Part shown: one piece after another, positions 25,933 through 33,775 of the stretch
How the letters are laid out: each line of letters starts with the position of its first letter
Position numbering within the stretch: position 1 is the first letter of the stretch
Assembly: GCA_947073765.1 (NCBI GenBank)
Contig: CAMTMZ010000024.1
Span: forward strand, 1-42,189
DNA from: an uncultured Bacillota bacterium
GTDB taxonomy: Bacteria > Bacillota > Clostridia > Oscillospirales > Oscillospiraceae
Direction: 5' to 3'
Length of the DNA stretch: 42,189 nt
The notes under the pieces: generated by a model
Told to the model about the DNA's origin: nothing
Databases searched by the model: none
What the model saw: the letters and a program-made list of their open reading frames with translations, nothing else
Made by a program: the position numbers and the translations under genes

Positions 25933-28002
25933 TTAGTTTCTCTCGCCGGCGATCATGCCGGCGCGCTCCAGAACCAGACGGTAATAGTCAGTATCTAAAA
26001 TAGTGGCCGAGTAAGCCACCCGGTTTTGAACCTCGGCGACCATCTGGGCCACCTCAGCCAGGTCGGGCTCCTGGCCGTCCCACCGGATGAACTGGTCCAG
26101 AATGGAGTTGTAGCAGCCATCCTGATTGATAAAGCTGTAGTTGGCAAAGATGACCAGAGGCTCCTCGCCGGAAAGGATGTCGGAGCCTATGATGAGCCGG
26201 GAGTCGTAGTCCAGGCCGAACAGGTTGGACAAGGTGGGCATGACGTCCAGAGAGGAGCAGTATTTATCCACCTGGACGGAGGCGCCTTCCATGTCGCCGC
26301 TCCAGAGGATAAGGGTGTTTTGAAAAATCTCAAAGACGGGGTCTGCCGTGTGGCCGAACAGCTCGCTGTACTGTTCATCCGTCAGGCCGTAGGGGTAGTG
26401 GTCGGCGGAAAGGACGATTACCGTATCCTTCAGCTTGCCAGCCTCATCCAGCTGGTCCAGGAGGGACTCTATCGCGTACTCAAGCTCAAGCTGGCAGGCC
26501 AGATAGCAGCGGACCTCCTCGCTGTAGGGCAGACCGGCTACCTGGTCCCAGTGCCGGGCGGACATGGCGTTAGACGCGCGGGTATAGTTCAGGTGGCCGC
26601 TGACGGTGAGGCAGTAGACCATGAACTTATCCTCCTGGATGAACATGGGGACAATTTTCTCCATCATCTCCAGATCGGAGGGGGGCCAGACCTCCTCCAG
26701 CTCCAGCCCCTGGCCCAGGGCGTAGTAGTCATAACCCATGTTGGGGTGAGATTTGTCCCGGTCGTAATAATTATAGAGGTAGTCGTGAAAAGCAAAGGTG
26801 GAGTAGCCCGCCTTGCGGAACTGATTGCCCAGGGCGAAGGGCATATAGTTCTCTGAGGACAAGGAGTAGCTCCATACCCCTGATTTGGGGATGAGGCCGG
26901 TGGTGGTGACATACTCCCCGTCAGAGGTGGACACCCCCCACAGAGGGGTGTAGAAGTTATCAAAAACAAAGCCCTGGTGGGACAGCTTCCACAGGGTGGG
27001 AGTGCGCTGGGGATCCATGGCCAGGGTGGAGAAGCCCTCGGCGACAATCCAGATCAGGTTTTTGCCCTCGAAATAGCCTGTCCACAGGTTTTCCGGGGTA
27101 GGCCTGCGCTGGGAAAACCACTGGTGGGCGGCCTTGAGCCCCTCGTCCTCCTCGTTGGCGATGAGGGTGTCAAAATCGATGGGGAGGGTGTGGTAGCCGG
27201 AAACGGCCTCCGGGCGGAAGACGCTGCCCTCGGGCGGCGGGGCATCCTCCGGCGGCAGGGTGGGCTCCAGATCGGGCGGGGCCTTGTCAGGCTCGGGCTC
27301 GGCGCTGACGTCAGGGCTGTCCGGCTTGATGCCGAAGAGCACCCGGCTCAGCTCCAGCTGGGTCTGGGTGAACACGCCGAAGTTCTGAACCTCCAGCTCC
27401 GGGGTGGCGGTGCGGTAGTAGATATACCGCAATGACAGCACCCCGCCGCCGCACAGCAGCACCAGGCCCATGGAGATGAGCTGGACGGCGGCGGCCATGG
27501 CCGCCCAGCGCAGACGCCGGCCGGGGCCGGCGTCGAGGCCGTCAGGAATCAGCCTGTTCCGGAACAGCCAGGCCAGAACGGTGGGGATGACCATCATCAG
27601 AATGGGGAACCAGCTGGCCAGTACATTGCCCACCGCCATTTCCCCGAAGGACTGGGCCACCATGGCCATTTTGGTGAGAGAAAAGATGGTAAGAAAGGCC
27701 TTAAACAGGTGGTAATACACCAGCTGGGCGCCGATCCAAAGGGAGACCAGGCCGGTGCACAGCACCAGAAGAATCCGTCCGCGCCTGGGCGCCACACCGC
27801 CGCACAGCAGTCCCAGCAGCAGGGCGGCGGGAAGGGTGAACAAAAAGGTGAAGAAAGCACCCTCTGCCGTGAGGGAGCGGAAGCAGTATAGCTTCAGGAA
27901 CAGTTCCTCATAATAGATGACCCCCAGCAGAAAGAGGGAGGGGAGGGACAGCCGTTTCCATTGCAGCCACAGAGAAGGAGGGCTGTTTCCATTATTGTCC
28001 AA
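25933..28002 (-). CDS. LTA-synthase-family sulfatase-fold membrane enzyme
   Basis: 689 residues. About five N-terminal membrane helices (about 18-200), an acidic/Pro-rich linker, then an extracellular alkaline-phosphatase-like domain from about 300. Landmarks of phosphoglycerol/phosphoethanolamine transferases: NLIWIVAEGFST (metal Glu), FDNFYTPLWGVSTSDGEY with the likely catalytic Thr in STSD, and VIVLSADHYPYGL with metal Asp/His. The family polymerises or transfers glycerol-phosphate from phosphatidylglycerol onto envelope glycolipids; whether this makes true lipoteichoic acid is unknown. The start is TTG 28002, nine bases after AAGGAGG; the nearby ATG is out of frame. Good promoter at 28035-28063. 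Confidence 0.88.
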   Translation of the reverse strand: MDNNGNSPPSLWLQWKRLSLPSLFLLGVIYYEELFLKLYCFRSLTAEGAFFTFLFTLPAALLLGLLCGGVAPRRGRILLVLCTGLVSLWIGAQLVYYHLFKAFLTIFSLTKMAMVAQSFGEMAVGNVLASWFPILMMVIPTVLAWLFRNRLIPDGLDAGPGRRLRWAAMAAAVQLISMGLVLLCGGGVLSLRYIYYRTATPELEVQNFGVFTQTQLELSRVLFGIKPDSPDVSAEPEPDKAPPDLEPTLPPEDAPPPEGSVFRPEAVSGYHTLPIDFDTLIANEEDEGLKAAHQWFSQRRPTPENLWTGYFEGKNLIWIVAEGFSTLAMDPQRTPTLWKLSHQGFVFDNFYTPLWGVSTSDGEYVTTTGLIPKSGVWSYSLSSENYMPFALGNQFRKAGYSTFAFHDYLYNYYDRDKSHPNMGYDYYALGQGLELEEVWPPSDLEMMEKIVPMFIQEDKFMVYCLTVSGHLNYTRASNAMSARHWDQVAGLPYSEEVRCYLACQLELEYAIESLLDQLDEAGKLKDTVIVLSADHYPYGLTDEQYSELFGHTADPVFEIFQNTLILWSGDMEGASVQVDKYCSSLDVMPTLSNLFGLDYDSRLIIGSDILSGEEPLVIFANYSFINQDGCYNSILDQFIRWDGQEPDLAEVAQMVAEVQNRVAYSATILDTDYYRLVLERAGMIAGERN

Positions 28003-28034
28003 AGGCAGTCGCCTCCTTAAACTTAATTTGAACC

Positions 28035-28063
28035 ATTGTACTGTATCACTGCCCGCTTGTCAA
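28035..28063 (-). promoter_or_regulatory. Sigma-A promoter for the LtaS-like gene
   Basis: TTGACA (28058-28063) and TACAAT (28035-28040) on the minus strand, 17-base spacer. Divergent from the promoter at 28153. Confidence 0.8.
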
Positions 28064-28152
28064 CGGAGGATACTTTTGCAAAGCTGTGCATTAAAGAAAA
28101 AAAGAGGATAAGAAAAGCGTGTATTTTGTGCATATGAACTAATTACTTTTCC

Positions 28153-28181
28153 TTGAAAAACCAGGAGCAATCTGGTATGAT
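28153..28181 (+). promoter_or_regulatory. Sigma-A promoter for the hypothetical gene and cstA
   Basis: TTGAAA (28153-28158) and TATGAT (28176-28181), 17-base spacer. Because this promoter covers the upstream in-frame TTG and ATG codons, the GTG at 28243 is the better start for the downstream gene. Confidence 0.75.
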
Positions 28182-28242
28182 TATTGTGCTTTACAGTTTA
28201 TTCATAAAGTCCCGCCAGCGGGAGAGAAAGAGAGGAACGGAA

Positions 28243-28761
28243 GTGTCTCAGCGCAGCGAAAAGGTGATTCAGGGACTGAAAAAGGCCTACACCGCCTACT
28301 TTGACATTGAGGAGATTGATGACGGTACGGCCCTGAGGGCCCGATGCGCCTACCACATGCGGGATAGTCAGTATGTGCTGGTGAAAAAGGCAGAGCTGTG
28401 GGCGGCGGAGTGCCATGAATATCTCTACCTATGGGACGCAGGCTCTCTGGACGGGAAACAGCTGGAGGAGATCGTCCGCCGCACCCTGGAGGACGGAGAG
28501 CCCCGGGTGACGCCCCACGCCCAGCACATGTATACCTATTTAACCGCCGTGACACTGTATGACAGTGCCCAACCGGACGCCCTGGAACAGCTGAAAAAGC
28601 TAAGGAAGCGCCGGGAGTATAAGCTATCACTCCATGGATGGATGGAGTTCAGAATAGCCGCCGTGGACCTGTCCACCGGCGAAATTACCGTCAACCGGGC
28701 CGGGAAAACCTTGGTAAAGGACCTGAAACGGCTGACGGACAGCATGATCTCTGCAAACTAA
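28243..28761 (+). CDS. Hypothetical protein (172 aa) upstream of cstA
   Basis: Not recognised. Soluble, charged protein with mixed helix and strand, no signal peptide or metal motif. The first part (KVIQGLKKAYTAYFDIEEIDD) is helical; the middle holds AYHMRDSQYVLVKKAELWAAECHEYLYLW, and the C-terminus a strand-rich stretch (WMEFRIAAVDLSTGEITVNRAGKTL). The GTG start at 28243 is preceded by AGAGGAA and fits the promoter at 28153. It ends 23 bases before cstA and is probably cotranscribed, so a role linked to the transporter (for example sensing or folding) is possible but unproven. Confidence 0.7.
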   Translation: MSQRSEKVIQGLKKAYTAYFDIEEIDDGTALRARCAYHMRDSQYVLVKKAELWAAECHEYLYLWDAGSLDGKQLEEIVRRTLEDGEPRVTPHAQHMYTYLTAVTLYDSAQPDALEQLKKLRKRREYKLSLHGWMEFRIAAVDLSTGEITVNRAGKTLVKDLKRLTDSMISAN

Positions 28762-28784
28762 ATATAAGGAGAGGAGAAAACCCA

Positions 28785-30518
28785 ATGAACGCAATGCTAG
28801 TTGTCACCGTTGGCATCGCCATTCTGGTCGTAGGCTATATCTTCTACGGCGGCTGGCTGGCCAAGCAGTGGGGCGTGGACGACGCCAAGACCACCCCAGC
28901 TCATGAGCTGGAGGATGGCATGGACTACGTCCCTGCCAAAGCCCCCGTCCTGATGGGACACCACTTTTCCTCCATCGCCGGCGCCGGCCCCATCAACGGT
29001 CCCATTCAGGCGGCCGTCTTCGGCTGGGTGCCTGTGGTGCTGTGGATTCTGATCGGCGGTATCTTCTTTGGCGCCGTCCATGATTATGGCGCTCTGTTCG
29101 CCTCCATCCGCCACAAGGGCCAGTCCCTGGGCGAGGTGGTGGCCGTGAACATCGGCGAGCGGGCCAAGAAGCTCTTCCTGGTCTTCTCTTACCTGACCCT
29201 GGTGCTGGTGGTGGCCGCTTTCGCCTCCATCGTGGCCGGCACCTTTGAGGCCAAATACACCGAGGCCGGCGCTGTGGATCTGGCGGCTTCCGCCACCAAC
29301 GCCTCCGTGGCCATGATTTCCATCTTGTTCATCCTGATGGCCATTGTTTTCGGTCTGCTGGTGTACCGCCGGGGCGCCCCCCTGTCCGTGGCCACCGTGG
29401 CCGGTGTGGTGGGCATCATCGTCTGTCTGGTGATCGGCCTGAACTTCCACCCTGTGTATCTGTCCAACACCGCCTGGATGTGGATCATCGCGGTGTACAT
29501 TCTGATCGCCTCTGTAGCTCCGGTGTGGATTCTGCTCCAGCCCCGTGACTACCTCAGCTCCTTCCTGCTCTACGGCATGATGATCATCGCCGCCGTGGGC
29601 GTGATTGGCGCGGGCCTCACCGGCGCGGACGCCGCCCACATGGATATGCCCGCCTTTACCGAGTGGAAGGACCCCATCACCTCTCTGGGCACCATGTTCC
29701 CCGCCCTGTTCGTCACCATCGCCTGCGGCGCTATCTCCGGTTTCCACTCTCTGGTTGGCTCCGGCACCACCGCCAAGCAGCTGGACCATGAGAAGGACGC
29801 CAAGCCCATCGCCTACGGCGGTATGCTCATCGAGTGCGCCCTGGCCCTGATCTCTCTGGCTGCCGTCTCCTTTATCTGGCAGGAGTACAAGGCCGGCGAT
29901 ATCCGGGTGCCTACCCAAGTGTTTGCTACCGGTATCTCCCGGATGGTCGCTTCCATCCCCGGACTGGAGGCCACCCAGACTACCGTGAGCTCCCTGCTGG
30001 TGCTCACCGTGTCCGCTTTTTGCTTGACCTCTCTGGATACGGCCACCCGTTTGGCCCGGTACATGTTCCAGGAGTTCTGGCTTAAGCCCGGCGAGACCTA
30101 TAAGGATGTTACCGGCATCAAGGCCACCCTGTGCAATCCCTTCGTGGCCACCGCCATCACCGTGGTGCTGGGCGTTGGCCTGGGCATGACCGGCTACGGC
30201 AAGATTTGGCCTCTGTTCGGCGCCGCCAACCAGCTGCTGGCCGCTCTGGCCCTGCTCACTGTGTGCGCCTGGCTGGGCAACATCGGCCGGAACAACAAGA
30301 TGTTCTACATCCCCATGGTTTTCATGCTCATCGTGACCCTGACTTCCCTGTTCCAGACGATTACCAGCCGCGTTGGCATGATTACCGCCGGCGCTGAAAA
30401 TGTTGACTGGGGTACTTATGCGCAGGCTATTCTGGGCGCCCTGCTCTTCGTGCTGGCAATTGTGCTGACGATTGAGGGCGGCATGACCGTTTTTGGTAAG
30501 GGCAAGAAGAAAGCCTAA
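28785..30518 (+). CDS. cstA: Carbon starvation protein A family transporter
   Basis: 577 residues with about 14-16 membrane helices. The CstA signature is near the N-terminus: PVLMGHHFSSIAGAGPINGPIQAAVFGW. Other family blocks are FFGAVHDYGALFASIRHKGQSLGEV, SGFHSLVGSGTTAKQLDHEKDAKPIAYGGML and LTSLDTATRLARYMFQE. Members import peptides or pyruvate during starvation; which one applies here is open. The ATG at 28785 follows AGGAGAGGAG. Codon use is strongly biased to C-ending codons compared with neighbours, as in highly expressed genes. Closed by the terminator at 30547. Confidence 0.95.
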   Translation: MNAMLVVTVGIAILVVGYIFYGGWLAKQWGVDDAKTTPAHELEDGMDYVPAKAPVLMGHHFSSIAGAGPINGPIQAAVFGWVPVVLWILIGGIFFGAVHDYGALFASIRHKGQSLGEVVAVNIGERAKKLFLVFSYLTLVLVVAAFASIVAGTFEAKYTEAGAVDLAASATNASVAMISILFILMAIVFGLLVYRRGAPLSVATVAGVVGIIVCLVIGLNFHPVYLSNTAWMWIIAVYILIASVAPVWILLQPRDYLSSFLLYGMMIIAAVGVIGAGLTGADAAHMDMPAFTEWKDPITSLGTMFPALFVTIACGAISGFHSLVGSGTTAKQLDHEKDAKPIAYGGMLIECALALISLAAVSFIWQEYKAGDIRVPTQVFATGISRMVASIPGLEATQTTVSSLLVLTVSAFCLTSLDTATRLARYMFQEFWLKPGETYKDVTGIKATLCNPFVATAITVVLGVGLGMTGYGKIWPLFGAANQLLAALALLTVCAWLGNIGRNNKMFYIPMVFMLIVTLTSLFQTITSRVGMITAGAENVDWGTYAQAILGALLFVLAIVLTIEGGMTVFGKGKKKA

Positions 30519-30546
30519 AATTCCCTGTTCCATCCAAACAGAGCAA

Positions 30547-30578
30547 AAAGCGGGCCCGGAGTACCGGGCCCGCTTTCT
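30547..30578 (+). terminator. Intrinsic terminator after cstA
   Basis: AAAGCGGGCCCGG (30547-30559) and its complement (30564-30576) around an AGTA loop. Confidence 0.85.
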
Positions 30579-30580
30579 GA

Positions 30581-30609
30581 TTGCCCGGGAGCGGACTTTG
30601 TGATAGAAT
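30581..30609 (+). promoter_or_regulatory. Promoter for the DUF1461 gene
   Basis: TTGCCC (30581-30586) and TAGAAT (30604-30609), 17-base spacer, directly behind the cstA terminator. Confidence 0.65.
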
Positions 30610-30660
30610 ATAGGGGCGGCTGCAGGCCGCCGCTAGATAGAGTGATCGGAGGACTTACCC

Positions 30661-31323
30661 ATGAAAACCAGCAAGTTTCTGTCTGTGCTGCTGTCTGTCC
30701 TTACTGCCCTGGTGGTGCTGACGGGCTCTATCGCCGTACCGCTTCTGTGCCGGAGCTTTTACTATGCCCACATCGGGCCCATGGGCTTGGAGGGGTACGG
30801 ATTAAGTCGGGAGGAGATCGAGACCGCCTACGACGAGATGATGGACTTCTGCCTGGGCAGGCGGGAGGACTTTTCAGCCGGGGTGCTGGCCTTCTCCCAG
30901 TCCGGGGCGGATCACTTCGCTGATGTGCGGGGGCTGTTTCTGCTGGACCTGCGGGTACTGCTGGCGGCGCTGATCCTGCTGCTGGCGGCGCTGGCCATTT
31001 GTAAAATGAAGCGTGTGCGCCCCTTCCGGTTCCGGGGACATGGGCCAGGCTTTTGGGCGGCGGCAGGTCTGGGAGTATCCTTTCTGGTGGTGGGCGGCCT
31101 GGCTGCTCTGAACTTTGACCGTGCCTTTGTGATGTTCCACGCCCTGTTTTTCCCGGGAAAGGACAACTGGATTTTTGATTGGCAGAACGACCCCATCATC
31201 CTCTTCCTGCCCCAGGACTTCTTCCGCAACTGCGCTCTGCTTATTCTGGCCCTTCTGCTGATCTGGTGCGGTGCGCTCATTGCCGCCGACTGGTGGGAGA
31301 GAAACCGGCGGCGGAAGAGCTGA
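30661..31323 (+). CDS. TIGR01906/DUF1461 family integral membrane protein
   Basis: 220 residues with four membrane helices (about 8-30, 97-116, 128-150, 190-212). The extracytoplasmic stretch after TM1 has the family pattern: YGLSREEIETAYDEMMDFC, then FSQSGADHFADVRGLF. Function of the family is unknown; homologues are widespread single-gene units in Firmicutes. ATG 30661 is preceded by GGAGGA. The gene is monocistronic by its promoter (30581) and terminator (31350). Confidence 0.85.
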   Translation: MKTSKFLSVLLSVLTALVVLTGSIAVPLLCRSFYYAHIGPMGLEGYGLSREEIETAYDEMMDFCLGRREDFSAGVLAFSQSGADHFADVRGLFLLDLRVLLAALILLLAALAICKMKRVRPFRFRGHGPGFWAAAGLGVSFLVVGGLAALNFDRAFVMFHALFFPGKDNWIFDWQNDPIILFLPQDFFRNCALLILALLLIWCGALIAADWWERNRRRKS

Positions 31324-31349
31324 AATTTGTGTAAACCGCTAAAACTGAA

Positions 31350-31389
31350 AAAACTGCCCGGTTTCCCTTGCGGAACCGGGCAGTTTTTG
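31350..31389 (+). terminator. Terminator of the DUF1461 gene, overlapping the uraA promoter
   Basis: AAAACTGCCCGGTT (31350-31363) and its complement (31374-31387) followed by a T run. The loop carries the -35 and the 3' arm is the spacer of the uraA promoter. Confidence 0.85.
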
Positions 31390-31396
31390 GTATAAT
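31368..31396 (+). promoter_or_regulatory. Promoter for the uraA leader
   Basis: TTGCGG (31368-31373) and a consensus TATAAT (31391-31396) with a 17-base spacer and a TG-G extended -10. Expected transcription start is near 31403. Confidence 0.75.
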
Positions 31397-31423
31397 GCCC
31401 CGGATAGAAAAGGAGGGATTGCC

Positions 31424-31483
31424 ATGTTCGCGCTGATGTATCTTAGCCCGGTGCTTGGCGGTCTGTCTGTTTCTATTCGTTGA
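31424..31483 (+). CDS. Putative leader peptide (19 aa) of uraA
   Basis: A 19-codon ORF (starting MFALMYLSP, ending SVSIR) with an AAGGAGGG ribosome binding site six bases before its ATG, about 20 bases behind the expected transcription start. Its stop TGA (31481-31483) lies three bases before the terminator hairpin at 31487, and its last third is U-rich in RNA (12 of 22 bases at 31461-31482). This is the layout of a translation-coupled attenuator like the rph-pyrE or pyrBI leaders of enterobacteria. No run of a regulatory codon is seen. Confidence 0.55.
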   Translation: MFALMYLSPVLGGLSVSIR

Positions 31484-31486
31484 CGG

Positions 31487-31512
31487 CAATCACGTTTGTG
31501 ATTGTTTTTTTT
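31487..31512 (+). terminator. Intrinsic terminator in the uraA leader (putative attenuator)
   Basis: CAATCAC (31487-31493), GTTT loop, GTGATTG (31498-31504), then eight T. It sits between the promoter and the uraA start, so unless bypassed it would block uraA. A ribosome stalled or terminating at the leader stop would cover the 5' arm. Confidence 0.7.
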
Positions 31513-31540
31513 ATGTGTACGAGAGAGAAAGGAGAACAAA

Positions 31541-32887
31541 ATGAACAACAACCAACCCATCCGCGACGCCCTGCAGCTGGGATTGCCCAAGATGCTGATT
31601 TTGGGCCTGCAGCACATGTTTGCCATGTTTGGGGCCACTGTTCTGGTGCCCATTCTGGTGCAGGGCTATGGACTGCCCCTGTCGATTCAGACCACCCTGC
31701 TTTTTGCCGGCCTGGGCACCCTGTTTTTCCACTTTTGCACCAAGTGGAAGGTGCCCGCGTTTCTTGGCTCCTCCTTCGCCTATCTGGGCGGTTTCGCCGC
31801 CGTAGCGGAGCTGGACTCCGGCATCTACGCCGGTATGTCCGGGGAGGAGAAACTGCCCTACGCCTTGGGCGGCATTGTAGTGGCCGGCCTGCTGTATCTG
31901 GCGCTGGCCGGACTGATCAAGGCGGTGGGTGTGCGCAAGGTGATGCGCTTTCTGCCCCCGGTGGTCACCGGACCCATTATTATTCTGATCGGACTGTCTC
32001 TGGCGCCCAGCGCCATCAATAACGCCTCCACCAACTGGTGGCTGGCTGTTTTGTCCATCGCTGTGATTGTGGCCGCCAACATCTGGGGCAGGGGCATGGT
32101 AAAGATTATTCCCATTCTGCTGGGGGTGCTGATCCCCTACGCTGTGGCCCTGGTTACCAGGCAGGTGGACTTCTCCGGTGTGGCCGCTGCCAACGCCGTG
32201 GGCATCCACCCCTTTGTACTGGCTAAGTTTGACGTGACCGCCGTTCTGGTGATGGCCCCCATCGCCATTGCCGCCATGATGGAGCACATTGGGGATATGT
32301 CCGCCATCTCCGCCACGGTGGAGGAGAACTTTATTGAGGACCCCGGCCTGCACCGCACCCTCATCGGCGACGGCGTGGCCACCTCCATCGCCGGCATGTT
32401 CGGCGGCCCCGCCAACACAACCTATGGTGAGAACACCGGCGTGCTGGAGCTGTCTCAGGTCTTTGATCCCAAGGTGGTCCGCCTGGCCGCGGTTTATGCG
32501 GTGGTGCTCTCCTTCTCTCCCAAATTTGCAGCGGTGATCAACTCTATCCCCACCGCCATTATCGGCGGGGTGTCCTTTATCCTCTACGGTATGATCTCCG
32601 CCATCGGCGTGCGCAACGTGGTGGAAAACCGGGTGGACTTTACCAACTCCCGGAATCTGATTATCGCTGCTGTCATCATGGTATGCGGCCTGGGATTTAA
32701 AATCTGGGGCTTCAGCAACGAGTTCTCCGGCCTAACCTTTACGGTTGGCGGCACCTCCATTACCCTGACCTCTCTGGCCATTGCCGCCATTGCCGGAATT
32801 GCCCTGAACGCTGTGCTCCCCGGCAAGGACTATGAGTTTGGATCCGACGTAACCAAGGGCCGCTCCGGCGACTTTGGACGGTATTGA
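31541..32887 (+). CDS. uraA: Uracil permease, NCS2 family
   Basis: 448 residues, 14 membrane segments expected. It imports uracil with protons. The uracil-type signatures are present: GLQHMFAMFGATVLVP near the start, MMEHIGD with E248/H249, and GGPANTTYGENTGV with E297, spaced exactly like E241 and E290 of E. coli UraA; xanthine permeases have a different motif here. The ATG at 31541 follows AAAGGAG by six bases. Expression is likely governed by the leader ORF and terminator at 31424-31512. No PyrR-binding loop is recognised. No other pyrimidine gene follows; a terminator closes the unit at 32893. Confidence 0.95.
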   Translation: MNNNQPIRDALQLGLPKMLILGLQHMFAMFGATVLVPILVQGYGLPLSIQTTLLFAGLGTLFFHFCTKWKVPAFLGSSFAYLGGFAAVAELDSGIYAGMSGEEKLPYALGGIVVAGLLYLALAGLIKAVGVRKVMRFLPPVVTGPIIILIGLSLAPSAINNASTNWWLAVLSIAVIVAANIWGRGMVKIIPILLGVLIPYAVALVTRQVDFSGVAAANAVGIHPFVLAKFDVTAVLVMAPIAIAAMMEHIGDMSAISATVEENFIEDPGLHRTLIGDGVATSIAGMFGGPANTTYGENTGVLELSQVFDPKVVRLAAVYAVVLSFSPKFAAVINSIPTAIIGGVSFILYGMISAIGVRNVVENRVDFTNSRNLIIAAVIMVCGLGFKIWGFSNEFSGLTFTVGGTSITLTSLAIAAIAGIALNAVLPGKDYEFGSDVTKGRSGDFGRY

Positions 32888-32892
32888 GCCCT

Positions 32893-32919
32893 AAGCCCCC
32901 TGTACAAGGGGGCTTTTTT
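32893..32919 (+). terminator. Terminator of uraA
   Basis: AAGCCCCC (32893-32900) and GGGGGCTT (32908-32915) followed by T6. Confidence 0.9.
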
Positions 32920-32981
32920 GCGGACAGATGAAACAGAGCTGTAGATGAGATGAAAAAATTATTAAATAAAGCTGAATCCCC

Positions 32982-33010
32982 TTGCACCCGGAGGGGAAAT
33001 CGGATAGAAT
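32982..33010 (+). promoter_or_regulatory. Promoter for the coiled-coil gene
   Basis: TTGCAC (32982-32987) and TAGAAT (33005-33010), 17-base spacer. Confidence 0.7.
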
Positions 33011-33053
33011 AGAGGCAGCAAGCGGGAAACCGTAATTTAAGGAGGTCACAAGC

Positions 33054-33455
33054 ATGGATCTGAAGAGTACGTTTGAAACCTTAAAGGACAGAGCCACCGA
33101 CCTGGCTCAGGCGGGCGTGGCTCAGTCCAAGCGGCTGGCCGAGATTGCCAAGCTGAAAACCGCCAACATGGCGGAGGAGGACGCCATCAGGAAGGCCTAT
33201 ATTGAGATCGGTAAGCTGTATTATGCCGAGCAGGGTGTTGCACCTGACGGGGCCTACGCCGCCGCCTGCGAGCGGATCACCGCCTCGAAGGCCCTTATCG
33301 AGACCAACAACGAGCGCATCGCGGAGCTGAAGCAGCCCGGGGACCCTGAGCCTGAGGCGGAGGCTGCCGCCGAGGCGGTGGAGGAGGCTGTGGCCGATGC
33401 CGTGGAATCCGCGGTCGAGGCCGTGGCTGACGCTGTGGAGGATAAGCAGGACTGA
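33054..33455 (+). CDS. Small helical/coiled-coil protein (133 aa)
   Basis: Not assigned to a named family. Residues 1-95 are almost all charged amphipathic helix (TFETLKDRATDLAQAG, then AEEDAIRKAYIEIGKLYYAEQG), and a second helix (YAAACERITASKALIETNNERIAELK). The tail from about 96 is low-complexity Ala/Glu/Val in short repeats (EAVADAVE-like units). No signal peptide or membrane segment. The IRKAYIEIGKLYYAE segment resembles one seen in clostridial zinc-ribbon proteins, but the ribbon itself is missing. Own promoter and terminator; ATG preceded by GGAGGT. Confidence 0.7.
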   Translation: MDLKSTFETLKDRATDLAQAGVAQSKRLAEIAKLKTANMAEEDAIRKAYIEIGKLYYAEQGVAPDGAYAAACERITASKALIETNNERIAELKQPGDPEPEAEAAAEAVEEAVADAVESAVEAVADAVEDKQD

Positions 33456-33460
33456 GCGTT

Positions 33461-33495
33461 AGGGAGACTGCCCCGCGGGCAGCCTCCCTTTTTGT
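33461..33495 (+). terminator. Terminator
   Basis: AGGGAG-CTGCCC (33461-33473, one mismatch) pairs with GGGCAG-CTCCCT, followed by T5. Confidence 0.85.
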
Positions 33496-33541
33496 ATTTT
33501 TGGGCCTGGTCCCGGGCAAACTGGAGCCGGGAGGAGAGGCT

Positions 33542-33718
33542 GTGGAACAGTTTGAGCAGTATTACCGTTTGCCGCAGGATGTAGTGGGCCACGACGCCGC
33601 TTTGCTGTCCTATTGGGACACCATGCCGGCCAGGGCGCGGCTGCGGCTGCTGGAGAGCGATATTTCCGTTTCTACCCTGGGGGAGCTGAAAATGCTGGCT
33701 GAGAGATTTGGGGAATAG
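33542..33718 (+). CDS. Small hypothetical protein (58 aa)
   Basis: Not recognised. A short acidic helical product (VEQFEQYYRLPQDVVGHDAALLSYWD) with no cysteine cluster or membrane segment. The GTG at 33542 has a strong GGGAGGAGAGG upstream. There is no obvious promoter; it may depend on read-through of the terminator at 33461. Reality of the gene is fairly likely but not certain. Confidence 0.5.
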   Translation: MEQFEQYYRLPQDVVGHDAALLSYWDTMPARARLRLLESDISVSTLGELKMLAERFGE

Positions 33719-33719
33719 C

Positions 33720-33748
33720 TTGCGCAATTTGTAAAAACATGGTACGAT
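33720..33748 (+). promoter_or_regulatory. Promoter for the Spx/ArsC-like gene
   Basis: TTGCGC (33720-33725) and TACGAT (33743-33748), 17-base spacer. Confidence 0.65.
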
Positions 33749-33775
33749 GGAAAAAATAAAAAGGAGCGTGGCGCT

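Noticed and set aside
25693-25998. Plus-strand frame through the noncoding stretch
   Set aside because: Runs through a strong terminator into the antisense of the LtaS-like gene; no convincing start or composition.
28797-30533. Long minus-strand frame (about 580 codons) opposite cstA
   Set aside because: Antisense shadow; Gly/His/Gln-rich, no domain, no start signal.
31397-31540. PyrR-binding element or purine riboswitch before uraA
   Set aside because: The leader does not contain the conserved loop of the PyrR site or the purine aptamer core that I can recognise; the ORF plus terminator explains the space better.
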